A DNA stretch of 64,000 nt from a bacterium 1xD8-48. GTDB lineage: Bacteria > Bacillota > Clostridia > Lachnospirales > Lachnospiraceae. Location: positions 1 through 64,000 of the forward strand of contig QZDS01000009.1 of NCBI GenBank assembly GCA_009917455.1. The letters run 5' to 3'. The translations under genes and the position numbers were made by a program. Below the pieces are notes generated by a model that made no database searches, was not told the DNA's origin, and worked only from the letters and a program-made list of their open reading frames with translations. Of the stretch, positions 50,283 to 58,805 are shown piece after piece; positions within the stretch are counted from its first letter, which is position 1; every line of letters starts with the position of its first letter.

Positions 50283-50771
50283 ATGCCAAAGGTAATGCTG
50301 ATATGCGGTAAAATTTGCAGCGGCAAGTCTTATTATGCAAGGAAAATAAAAGAACAGGAAAATGCTGTTATTTTATCAACCGACGAGGCGACATTTGATT
50401 TGATAGATAATGAGCAGGGTGAATTTTATAATATATTTGGGGACAGGGTTAACAAATATCTGAGGAAAAAAACAGTTGAAATTGTTAAAGCAGGCGCCAG
50501 TGTGATTTTAGACTGGGGATTCTGGACGAGGGCCGGGAGAAAAGAAATATCAGAATATTTTCAGGCTCATGGCATAGCGTATGAATGGCATTACGTTGAT
50601 ATTGACGAGAAAACCTGGCATAAAAATATCGATGAGAGAAACAGGAAAATAAAAGCCGGTAATGGCGGAAGTGATTTTTATGTCGATGAAGGGCTTATGA
50701 GAAAATTGCTTGCCAGATTCGAAGCGCCGGTGAGAGAGGAAATTGATGTCTGGTATAAAGCAGGCTATTGA
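50283..50771 (+). CDS. P-loop kinase-like protein (AAA_33 / zeta-toxin type fold)
   Basis: 162 residues. The Walker A motif is ICGKICSGKSYYAR at residues 7-20 and an acidic STDEATFD follows, then VILDWGFWTRAGRKEI and a DIDEKTWHKNIDERNRK lid region rich in Arg. This layout fits small kinases that phosphorylate sugars, nucleosides, antibiotics or tRNA ends, and also zeta toxins; no epsilon antitoxin is nearby. The ribosome site (GGGGCGG) is modest. Substrate unknown. Confidence 0.7.
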   Translation: MPKVMLICGKICSGKSYYARKIKEQENAVILSTDEATFDLIDNEQGEFYNIFGDRVNKYLRKKTVEIVKAGASVILDWGFWTRAGRKEISEYFQAHGIAYEWHYVDIDEKTWHKNIDERNRKIKAGNGGSDFYVDEGLMRKLLARFEAPVREEIDVWYKAGY

Positions 50772-50793
50772 GTTTTGTAACGGAGGCGGCCAA

Positions 50794-52482
50794 ATGATGC
50801 AGGGGTTACCGATTGGATATGAGGATTTCAGGGAAATAATTGAAAAGAATCTTTATTATGTAGATAAAACTCTGATGATAAAGAATCTGATTGACAGACA
50901 TGGAAAGGTGAATCTTTTTACACGGCCAAGGCGATTTGGCAAGACGCTGAATTTAAGTATGCTCAGACGTTTTTTTGAATACGAGTCAGATGAAAAGGGA
51001 AATCGGATTGATAACGGCAAATTGTTTCAGGGGCTGAAAATTGCTGCCAGCGGGGAGAAGTATATGGCATATCAGGGAAAATTCCCTGTAATAAATCTCT
51101 CTCTTAAAGCGGCCAGACAGCCGGATTTTGAGATGGCATACCAAAGTATGGTGGACGAGCTGGCAAAGGAATTTGGCAGACATTCCTGTCTGCTTGATAG
51201 TGATAGCCTGAACGAAGATGAAAAAGAACGTTTTTTGTTGATTATGAGACGGAAGGCAGACAGAATTGCATATGCAAAAGCCCTTGATTTTTTATCTTTA
51301 TGTCTGGCGAAGCATTATAAGGAGAAAGTAATAATTTTAATAGATGAATATGACGTGCCTCTGGAAAATGCTTATTTTGAGGGCTTTTATCAACAGATGG
51401 CATCGTTTATCCGTTCGCTTTTTGAGTCGGCGCTTAAAACAAATTCCAATTTGGAATTTGGTGTGATTACGGGATGCCTGCGTATCAGCAGAGAGAGCAT
51501 TTTTACCGGCTTAAATAATCTGGACATTTATTCGATTTTAAGTCCGTGGTATGCAAAGGATTTTGGTTTTACGGAGGAAGATGTAAAGAAGCTTTTGAAG
51601 GACTATAATCTTCAAGATAAGTCTGGAGAAGTAAAAAGCTGGTATGACGGTTACCTTTTCGGTGATGCGGAGATTTATAATCCATGGAGCATTATCAATT
51701 ATGCACATACATCTATGGGCGACAGGAATGCTTACCCAAGGCCGTACTGGTCCAATACTTCATCAAACAGTATTATCCGGGAGCTTATTGAGAAAGCGGA
51801 TTTGGAAACCAGAAGGGAAATCGAGGCGCTGATTGCCGGAGATGCGATTGAAAAACCGGTTCATGAGGATATAACTTATGAGGACATACATGAGTCAAAG
51901 GAAAATCTGTGGAATTTTCTCTATTTTACGGGCTATTTACGAAAACTGGAGGAGCTTCAGAAGGATGACATGATTTATTTGAGGCTGGCCATTCCAAACA
52001 GGGAAGTCCGTTCCATATATAAAAAGACGATTTTGATGTGGTTTGATAAAAATATTGGAAAGGCGGATGTGCCGGGGCTTATTTCTGCATTGGAAAAAGG
52101 AGATTGTGAAGCAGTCGGGGATTTTCTCTCAGGCCAGCTTATGGAAACAATCAGTTTTTTTGATTACGCTGAAAACTATTACCATGGTTTTCTTGCAGGT
52201 CTGCTGAAAAGTCAGAATAAATATGAGGTTTTTTCCAATCCTGAAAGCGGACTCGGGAGGCCGGATATCGTTATGCGGGAAATGAAATTCCGGGGACAGG
52301 TTATTATACTTGAGCTGAAAACGGCTAAAAAATTCGACGATATGGAGCCGCTTTGCATGGAGGCTCTTAAGCAGATAGAGAGCCGGCAGTATGAAAAGGC
52401 ATTTATTGAGGAAGGCTGTGGGAACGTGAAAAAATACGGTGTGTGTTTTTATAAGAAAGGCTGCATAGTAAAATGCAGCTAA
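50794..52482 (+). CDS. AAA-ATPase-like protein with PD-(D/E)XK nuclease domain
   Basis: 562 residues from the ATG at 50794, eight bases after GGAGG. The N-terminal ATPase region begins QGLPIGYEDFREIIEKNLYYVDKT and has Walker A-like TRPRRFGKTLNLSML and Walker B VIILIDEYDVPLE. The C-terminal nuclease has SGLGRPDIVM with Asp, then Glu-x-Lys in ILELKTAK. This large family is widely duplicated in gut Firmicutes; the fragment at 1-90 is a related tail. Defence or genome-maintenance roles are suspected in the literature but unproven here. Confidence 0.85.
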   Translation: MMQGLPIGYEDFREIIEKNLYYVDKTLMIKNLIDRHGKVNLFTRPRRFGKTLNLSMLRRFFEYESDEKGNRIDNGKLFQGLKIAASGEKYMAYQGKFPVINLSLKAARQPDFEMAYQSMVDELAKEFGRHSCLLDSDSLNEDEKERFLLIMRRKADRIAYAKALDFLSLCLAKHYKEKVIILIDEYDVPLENAYFEGFYQQMASFIRSLFESALKTNSNLEFGVITGCLRISRESIFTGLNNLDIYSILSPWYAKDFGFTEEDVKKLLKDYNLQDKSGEVKSWYDGYLFGDAEIYNPWSIINYAHTSMGDRNAYPRPYWSNTSSNSIIRELIEKADLETRREIEALIAGDAIEKPVHEDITYEDIHESKENLWNFLYFTGYLRKLEELQKDDMIYLRLAIPNREVRSIYKKTILMWFDKNIGKADVPGLISALEKGDCEAVGDFLSGQLMETISFFDYAENYYHGFLAGLLKSQNKYEVFSNPESGLGRPDIVMREMKFRGQVIILELKTAKKFDDMEPLCMEALKQIESRQYEKAFIEEGCGNVKKYGVCFYKKGCIVKCS

Positions 52483-52559
52483 GCGCCTGTGCTGGCAGCC
52501 TTTGTCACATATCGGCCCGCAAAGTTCAAATCAAAGCATATTTTGTAGCAATAAGTATA

Positions 52560-52588
52560 TTGTCAAATGAATATCAATTGTATATAAT
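52560..52588 (+). promoter_or_regulatory. Sigma-A type promoter of the surface-acylation operon
   Basis: TTGTCA at 52560-52565 and TATAAT at 52583-52588 with 17 bases between. The first gene of the run starts at 52737. Confidence 0.65.
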
Positions 52589-52736
52589 TGAATAAAACCA
52601 TATTTGCTTAAGTTACATGACAGAAAAAGGGAAATATCGGTTCTTACCAAACAGAATCAGCGGCGGCATTTGCCGCATGTCAGGGGTGTGCAAAAGAAAA
52701 GCAACCCGGTTTTTTGCGCAGGAAAGCAGGGGAATT

Positions 52737-53645
52737 ATGAAGAAAGGTTTGTCCATAGCAGTCCTTATCGGATTGAGTGTGGCGATGCTTTTGGGAGCGG
52801 GAAGTCCGGACACCGGCAACACGGGAACAGAGGAGCAAAAGCTTCTTCCGGCAAAGGCGGAAGCCGCCGGCAACATCGCGGTAACTATGTTAAAGGATAC
52901 CAATGCAAAAGAGCGCCTGATGGAAGCGGCGCAGGAAATGGAAAACAGGCGACAGGAAGCGGCGTCAGGCTTGCAGGAGCCCGCAGAGATTTTGCCGGAC
53001 AATACGGCGGAAGATGCCGTAATCAACGGTTATCTGGCGGACAGCGTGATAATCGGCGATTCCATTGTGCTTGGCTACCGGAACTACTGTATGAAAAGCG
53101 GAAACGAAGTGCTGAAAGGAATCAAATTTCTGGCTGCCGGAAGCTTTTCCGCACATAACGCGTTGTGGCCGGTGAGCAGTGAAAGCGTCCACCCTCTTTA
53201 TCAGGGGCAGCAGCGCCCGGTGTGGGATTCGGTTGCCATGATGGGGGCCAAAAACGTATTTATCTGTTTTGGCCTGAATGATTTGAACATTGACGATGAT
53301 ACCATCGAATGCTACCGGCAGGTGATAGACAATATTGTTACCGCTTCGCCGGAGGTGAATGTACATATTATCAGCATGACCTACACATTAAAGGACAAGG
53401 GCGTGGGAAAGCTGAATAATGATAACATACGGGATTACAATTCCCGGCTTTCGCAGATGGCGGAAGAAAACGGCTGGGGCTTTGTGGATTTGGCAACGCC
53501 GTTAGCTGATGAGGAAGGGAATCTGAAGCCGGAGTACTGCAGCGATAACTTTGTCCATCAGACGCCGAAGGCATACGATATCTGGACGGAAACGCTGCAT
53601 GCTTACCTCGGAAGCTTTCTGGCAGAGAAGGAAAATGACGGTTAA
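52737..53645 (+). CDS. Secreted SGNH/GDSL-type hydrolase
   Basis: 302 residues from the ATG at 52737 after GGGGAATT; the frame is open for 40 further codons upstream but that part has no site. Signal peptide at 1-25. After a helical linker, the esterase domain begins with SVIIGDSIVLGYRNY (catalytic Ser in GDS), has an FGLNDLN block (Asn) and a late Asp-x-x-His in the DNFVHQTP region. SGNH enzymes add or remove O-acyl groups on surface sugars. With the MBOAT and DHHW genes downstream it forms an O-acylation set. Confidence 0.82.
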   Translation: MKKGLSIAVLIGLSVAMLLGAGSPDTGNTGTEEQKLLPAKAEAAGNIAVTMLKDTNAKERLMEAAQEMENRRQEAASGLQEPAEILPDNTAEDAVINGYLADSVIIGDSIVLGYRNYCMKSGNEVLKGIKFLAAGSFSAHNALWPVSSESVHPLYQGQQRPVWDSVAMMGAKNVFICFGLNDLNIDDDTIECYRQVIDNIVTASPEVNVHIISMTYTLKDKGVGKLNNDNIRDYNSRLSQMAEENGWGFVDLATPLADEEGNLKPEYCSDNFVHQTPKAYDIWTETLHAYLGSFLAEKENDG

Positions 53646-53687
53646 CGGATTTTTTGAAAAATAAAGACAGAAAAGAGTGGGAGACTT

Positions 53688-54236
53688 ATGAGAAAATTTA
53701 TGAAATACAGGAAAACGGCTGTGCTGACAGCAATACTTTTGGGAATTTCCCTGTTTGCGGCAGGCTGCGGCGGCGAAGGCGGTAAGGCAGACGATAGCGG
53801 CGCGGCAAATACAGAGGAGACCGAAAACAGTGACGGGGAATCTGCAAAGGAAGTATCGGTACAGGATATTTATAAATCCGTTGGCGAGAGCACAGAGCTT
53901 CCCTCCATGGTGGAAGGCGACGACGATTTTATTTCCAACTACTACGGAATCGACCCGGCTAATCTGGATTCCTATGTATTTGCCAGTGCAGAGGACGCTA
54001 CCCTTGCAACCTCTGTCATTATCATGAAAGCAAAGAGCGAGGATGCGGTGGCGGCTCTTGAAGCTTCCTTAAATACCGTGAAGGACCAGAAAGCGGCGGA
54101 AATGCAGGGATATATTCCGGAGCAGTACGACATTGTTGCCGACAGCGCCGTTAAGACGGAAGGACTTTATGTTTATCTTGTGATTGCGGAGAATGCCGGA
54201 GATATCGAAGCCGTGATTTCAGCGGCATTGCAGTAG
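53688..54236 (+). CDS. DUF4358 lipoprotein
   Basis: 182 residues. Lipoprotein signal peptide ending in FAAGC (Cys27), an acidic linker, then a DUF4358 domain (VQDIYKSVGESTELPSM, YYGIDPANLDSYVF, KAKSEDAVAALEASL). The family is common in Lachnospiraceae operons that modify or build cell-surface polymers; its role is not known. It lies between the SGNH and MBOAT genes. Confidence 0.75.
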   Translation: MRKFMKYRKTAVLTAILLGISLFAAGCGGEGGKADDSGAANTEETENSDGESAKEVSVQDIYKSVGESTELPSMVEGDDDFISNYYGIDPANLDSYVFASAEDATLATSVIIMKAKSEDAVAALEASLNTVKDQKAAEMQGYIPEQYDIVADSAVKTEGLYVYLVIAENAGDIEAVISAALQ

Positions 54237-54275
54237 TATTGAAATAACAGGAAGAAAGGATGAAATGAGTCGATT

Positions 54276-55721
54276 ATGGTTTTCAGCAGTATACCCTTTC
54301 TGTTTTTTTTCCTTCCGGCATGTCTGATTTTATACTATCTTGTACCATATAAGGTGAAAAACTATGTCCTGCTCGCTTTCAGTCTGATTTTTTATGCCTG
54401 GGGCGAGCCGGTTTATATTGTGCTGATGCTTTTTGCGTCGGCGGTTGACTATACAAACGGACTTCTGATGGAGCGGTTTGGGACTTCCGCAGGACGCAGG
54501 AAGCTTTTTTTGTGCGCGTCGGTGGTAATCAACCTTTCCATGCTGGGATTTTTTAAATACGCTGACTTCCTTGTAGAGACGGTGAGCGCGCTGCTTCATC
54601 TTTCCATAAAGCCCCTGGGTCTTGGGCTCCCGGTGGGAATCAGCTTTTTTACGTTCCAGACCATGAGCTACAGCGTGGATTTGTACAGGCGGAATGTGAA
54701 GGTGGAAAAAAACTACTTTACCTATCTGACCTACGTGTCTATGTTTCCCCAGCTCATTGCAGGCCCCATTGTCCGGTTTTCTACTGTAAATGAGGAGCTT
54801 CACAGCAGGCATATCGGCTGGAACGATTTTGTACAGGGGACGCTCCGGTTTGTGCAGGGTCTGTTTAAGAAGGTTTTGATTGCAAATAATGTGGGGGCGC
54901 TCTGGGAAACGATAAGGGCAGCGCAGGCAGGCGCAGTTTCCGCAGGAGGCATTTCAACGGAAAGTGTTTCCGTTGTGACGGCATGGCTCGGCGCGTTATG
55001 CTTTACTCTGCAGCTTTATTTTGATTTCAGCGCTTACAGCGATATGGCAATCGGAATGGGGCGGATGCTGGGCTTCCATTTCCCGGAGAATTTTCTTTAC
55101 CCCTTATCCTCTGTTTCGGTTACGGATTTCTGGCGCAGATGGCATATTTCCCTGTCCACCTGGTTTCGGGATTATGTGTATATTCCCTTAGGAGGCAACC
55201 GTGCGGGCACGGCAAAGCACCTTCGGAACATGTTTGTTGTGTGGTTTCTCACCGGCCTCTGGCACGGAGCCGCCTGGAATTTCGTGCTGTGGGGGCTTTA
55301 TTACGGAGTTCTTCTGACGCTGGAAAAATACGTGTGGGGAGAAAAACTTGACAGACTTCCCAAATGGCTCCGGCATCTTTACGCAATCCTGATTGTGGTG
55401 TTCGGCTTTGTGATTTTTGTGTTTGACGATATGGGACAGCTCGGCGGCTATCTTTCCCTTATGTTTGGAGCAGGCGGGAATGCGCTTTTTGGCACGGAGC
55501 TTATCTGGTATGTAAAAAATTATGCGCCGCTGCTTCTTACGGCAGTTCTCTTAGCCTTTCCCCTGTATCCGTATTTAAAAAAGAAAGCGGAGAGCCTGCC
55601 GCAGTGGGGAAGGACGGTTCTGTCCCTTGGCGCAACTGTCGGATATGCAGGTTTATTTATTCTGACCACGGCATATCTGGTAAACGACACCTATAATCCG
55701 TTTTTGTATTTTCGGTTTTGA
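54276..55721 (+). CDS. MBOAT-family O-acyltransferase (AlgI/PatA-like)
   Basis: 481 residues with about ten membrane segments. The MBOAT signature is present: FWRRWHISLSTWFRDY and GLWHGAAWNFVLWG with the active-site His330. Such proteins pass acyl groups, usually acetyl, across the membrane for attachment to alginate, peptidoglycan or other surface polymers. The N-terminal MVFSSIPFLFFFLPA is typical. The next gene encodes the DHHW-type partner that finishes the transfer outside. Confidence 0.92.
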   Translation: MVFSSIPFLFFFLPACLILYYLVPYKVKNYVLLAFSLIFYAWGEPVYIVLMLFASAVDYTNGLLMERFGTSAGRRKLFLCASVVINLSMLGFFKYADFLVETVSALLHLSIKPLGLGLPVGISFFTFQTMSYSVDLYRRNVKVEKNYFTYLTYVSMFPQLIAGPIVRFSTVNEELHSRHIGWNDFVQGTLRFVQGLFKKVLIANNVGALWETIRAAQAGAVSAGGISTESVSVVTAWLGALCFTLQLYFDFSAYSDMAIGMGRMLGFHFPENFLYPLSSVSVTDFWRRWHISLSTWFRDYVYIPLGGNRAGTAKHLRNMFVVWFLTGLWHGAAWNFVLWGLYYGVLLTLEKYVWGEKLDRLPKWLRHLYAILIVVFGFVIFVFDDMGQLGGYLSLMFGAGGNALFGTELIWYVKNYAPLLLTAVLLAFPLYPYLKKKAESLPQWGRTVLSLGATVGYAGLFILTTAYLVNDTYNPFLYFRF

Positions 55722-55739
55722 GAACCGTGGAGAAACGAA

Positions 55740-56876
55740 ATGAAAGAAAACAGACCTTCAAAAATCATAAAATCCATAACCGCTATTTTCCTTGCGGCTT
55801 TTGTTCTGCTGTTTGCCTTTGCATTCCTCATTTCGGAAAAACAGGAATTCTCCGAGGGGGAGAACAGATATCTTGAAAAATTCCCCGAATTTACCTTTTC
55901 TTCTTTAAAAGAGGGAAAATACACTGAAAAGCTTCAGAGCTATCTGTCCGACCATTTTCCGCTGCGGAATCTGTTTATGGGCTTAAAGGCGGAAACCGAG
56001 ATTGCCCTCGGCAAAAGGGAAATCGGCGGCGTCTATATTGCAAAGGACGGCTATCTTATCGAAGATTATGCCGCCCCGAAGAACACGGACAAAATCGTGG
56101 GACAGTTTGAAAAGTTTGCAAAAAGCCTGGAAAGCGCTGAGGTTTCTCTGATGCTGGCGCCCACCGCCATCACGATTTACGAGGAGAAGCTTCCGGCCCT
56201 TGCCCCTGTGCGGAGCCAGATGCAGACCCGGGATGAAATCTATGGGCGGCTTGATTTTTCCACAATTGACTGCTATGACGCCCTGATGGGGGCCAAAAAG
56301 GACAATGAACTGTATTACCGTACCGACCACCATTGGACAGGGTACGGCGCTTATGCCGCTTACACGGCCTATTGCGAAGCCAGAGAAATCGAGCCTCTGC
56401 CCCTTGAACGGTTTGAAATCACAGAGGTTTCCACGGACTTTAAGGGAACCATTTATTCCAAATTAAATGATGCGAAAATAAAGGCCGACACCATCACCAT
56501 TTTTGAGAACCCGGAAAACAGGCTGACCGTTTATTATGAGGATAAAAAGGAGACAACGGATTCTCTTTACAACTTTGAGTATCTGGATAAAAAGGATAAA
56601 TATTCCATGTTTCTTAACAATATTCATCCTTTTATCGAGATAACCAATGAGACAGCAGATTCCGATAAGGAGCTGGCGGTCGTCAAGGACAGCTATGCCA
56701 ACTGTCTGGTTCCTTTTCTGGTGAACCACTACCGGAAGGTCTATGTGTTCGATACCAGATACTATAAGGGAGGGCCGAGTAAGTTCATCAATGAAAACCG
56801 GCAGATTACCGATGTGCTTCTGCTTTACAATATGAACACACTGGACAATGATACGGGAATCGGAGGGATTTATTAA
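55740..56876 (+). CDS. DHHW-motif protein (AlgX/AlgJ-like O-acetylation partner)
   Basis: 378 residues, one N-terminal membrane segment at about 11-32. The defining motif RTDHHWTGYGAYAAY lies near residue 197-211, and a late VVKDSYANCLVPFL supplies the SGNH-like Ser. The family works with MBOAT proteins to acetylate exported sugar polymers. It follows the MBOAT gene by 18 bases and converges with tyrS, with which it overlaps by 4 bases at the 3' end. Confidence 0.88.
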   Translation: MKENRPSKIIKSITAIFLAAFVLLFAFAFLISEKQEFSEGENRYLEKFPEFTFSSLKEGKYTEKLQSYLSDHFPLRNLFMGLKAETEIALGKREIGGVYIAKDGYLIEDYAAPKNTDKIVGQFEKFAKSLESAEVSLMLAPTAITIYEEKLPALAPVRSQMQTRDEIYGRLDFSTIDCYDALMGAKKDNELYYRTDHHWTGYGAYAAYTAYCEAREIEPLPLERFEITEVSTDFKGTIYSKLNDAKIKADTITIFENPENRLTVYYEDKKETTDSLYNFEYLDKKDKYSMFLNNIHPFIEITNETADSDKELAVVKDSYANCLVPFLVNHYRKVYVFDTRYYKGGPSKFINENRQITDVLLLYNMNTLDNDTGIGGIY

Positions 56877-58147
56877 AAGCAAATCCTGAGAAACTTCTTT
56901 TTACCGATTTTCAACACATCACCGTTTTCTACTTCCCTGTTCATAGAGCTTTCCTTTTCCATATTTACGCGGACGCCGCCCTGTGCGAGAAGGCGGCGGA
57001 ACTCGCTGCCGCTTGCCACAAATCCCTCCTGAACGAGAAGGGGGGAGAGGTCGCCCAGGCGGCATTTGTTACAATGAGCCGGCTCGCGGAGGGCGACAGC
57101 GTCTGCTTCAATCCGTAATACGGGGATATCCTCAGGAATCCCCTTTTGAGAGAAAGCCTGATGAAAAAATTCTTCTGCGGCGAGAGTCTCCTCCGGCGTA
57201 TGATACAGAGCGGTAACGGTTCTGGCCAGAAGCATCTTGCAGTCTCTGGGATTTTCACCGCCTTTAAGAGCCTCTTTTATTTTATCCAGTTCGTCGGGCA
57301 GGATATCTGTTGCCAGCTCAAAATATCTGATTATCAGCCGGTCAGGCACCTCCATCACCTTCTTGAACATCACGCTGGCGTCCTCCTTGACTCCAATGTA
57401 ATTTCCAAGACTTTTGCTCATTTTTTCCACGCCGTCAAGCCCCTCCAATATGGGCATGAAAAGAGCGGCCTGGGGCTCCATGCCCAAATCCTTTTGAAGG
57501 GAGCGTCCCATTAAAATGTTGAAGGTCTGGTCGGTGCCGCCGATTTCAACGTCGGCTTTGATGGCGGCCGAATCGTAAGCCTGCATAAGGGGGTAAAAAA
57601 ATTCATGGAGCCCGATAGGCGTGTTGTTAAGGTAGCGGTTCTGGAAGTCGTCCCGCTCCAGCATGCGGGCCACGGTGACGGTGGAGGCCAGCTTAAGGAT
57701 TTCCTCAAGCTTTAAAAGCTCCAGCCATTCCCCGTTGTAGCGGACCGTTGTTTTCTCCGGGTCGAGTACCCGGAATATCTGTTCCTGATAGGTCTGGGCG
57801 TTTTGCATAATTTCCCTGTCGGAGAGGGCTTTGCGGCCTTTGGATTTTCCCGTAGGGTCTCCGATTCTGCCCGTAAAATCGCCGATAATAATTACGATAT
57901 GATGCCCCATGTCCTGCATCTGCTTCAGTTTCCGAAGCACCACGGCATGGCCTAAATGAATGTCCGGTGCGCTGGGGTCCAGTCCCAGCTTGACAGTGAG
58001 GGGCGTTCCTGTGCGGACGGAACGCGCCAGCTTTGCTTTCAAATCATCTTCTCCGATTATCTGGGCGGCGCCCTGTGAGATGATGCGCATCTGGCGGGCT
58101 GCTTCGCTGTTTACAGCTTCTTCGTTTACTTCCTTTATAGCTTTCAT
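56873..58147 (-). CDS. tyrS: Tyrosyl-tRNA synthetase
   Basis: 424 residues with AGGAGG. Class I synthetase that charges tRNA-Tyr. The ATP motif is PDIHLGHAVVL near residue 57-67, the KMSKS motif is GVEKMSKSLGN near 240, and the C-terminal S4-like RNA-binding domain ends in GDVLKIGKKKF. Length and wording match the Firmicute enzymes. The 400-base leader upstream carries a T-box with a tyrosine specifier codon, so uncharged tRNA-Tyr induces it. Confidence 0.96.
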   Translation of the reverse strand: MKAIKEVNEEAVNSEAARQMRIISQGAAQIIGEDDLKAKLARSVRTGTPLTVKLGLDPSAPDIHLGHAVVLRKLKQMQDMGHHIVIIIGDFTGRIGDPTGKSKGRKALSDREIMQNAQTYQEQIFRVLDPEKTTVRYNGEWLELLKLEEILKLASTVTVARMLERDDFQNRYLNNTPIGLHEFFYPLMQAYDSAAIKADVEIGGTDQTFNILMGRSLQKDLGMEPQAALFMPILEGLDGVEKMSKSLGNYIGVKEDASVMFKKVMEVPDRLIIRYFELATDILPDELDKIKEALKGGENPRDCKMLLARTVTALYHTPEETLAAEEFFHQAFSQKGIPEDIPVLRIEADAVALREPAHCNKCRLGDLSPLLVQEGFVASGSEFRRLLAQGGVRVNMEKESSMNREVENGDVLKIGKKKFLRICF

Positions 58148-58273
58148 TGTTAGTTATCCTCCTGTTGCAGTTTTGCGTAACCTGTCAGGCACACCTCCGT
58201 TTCCATAGACTTCCGGTCGCGCTCCGCATTCAGGAAAGGATTTGTGCACATTCCGGGGGTTCGCTGATTTTTC

Positions 58274-58560
58274 AGAACAAAAAACTCCCGTCCAATACAG
58301 GACGAGAGCAAATTCTCGTGGTACCACCTGATTTCACAGACAGCTCGCACTGTCTGCCTTTTCGAGTACGGCCCTTAAGGCGTATACTCTAGCACGGTAA
58401 CGGGTGCGGGAACCGTCGCAGCCTACAGGGCCATGAGCCGTTTGGTGCGAAGCTCAAAGATGTATTCGAATAAAGCTTCCCATGCGCCTCTCATCAGCCG
58501 GCTGCTTTCTGTATGATTCACTTTATTCTACTTCTTCTTATCATTGCTTTTATAAATCGT
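58274..58560 (-). ncRNA. T-box riboswitch leader of tyrS
   Basis: On the minus strand the leader carries a Stem I region with TAC, a tyrosine codon, in GAATACATC (58462-58464 on the plus strand). It then has the T-box sequence AGGTGGTACCACGAG at about 58316-58331 and a terminator GCTCTCGTCC...GGACGGGAG plus TTTTTT at 58279-58310. The T-box arm and the terminator arm overlap, giving the usual antiterminator/terminator choice set by uncharged tRNA-Tyr. The start is approximate. Confidence 0.92.
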
Positions 58561-58805
58561 TCATATGAAGTTGTGTGTTATTGTAACGGCAGGAAAGGAA
58601 GTTGTCAAGGGTGAGAAAGAAATTTAATGTGGATTTTTACAAATTAAGGTGTTCACAAGGCGCCCGGATGTTATAATAAATAACAGACAAAAGCGTATTT
58701 ATTATGACAAAGGGGAGCGCTATGTGTGGTTTTGGGATATGGCGGACAGCGATAGCTTTCACCGTATTGTTGTTAAGATTACGAAAACCTTTGAGGAGGA
58801 TAACG
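58561..58805. other. Intergenic region between the T-box promoter and the orphan binding-protein gene
   Basis: Contains the divergent promoters. TATAAT near 58671 is a candidate -10 for the plus strand. A short plus-strand stretch (about 58690-58795) reads as protein-like DKGERYVWFWDMADSDSF to the TGA within the next gene, but has no start codon, so it may be a remnant of a displaced gene. Confidence 0.35.
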
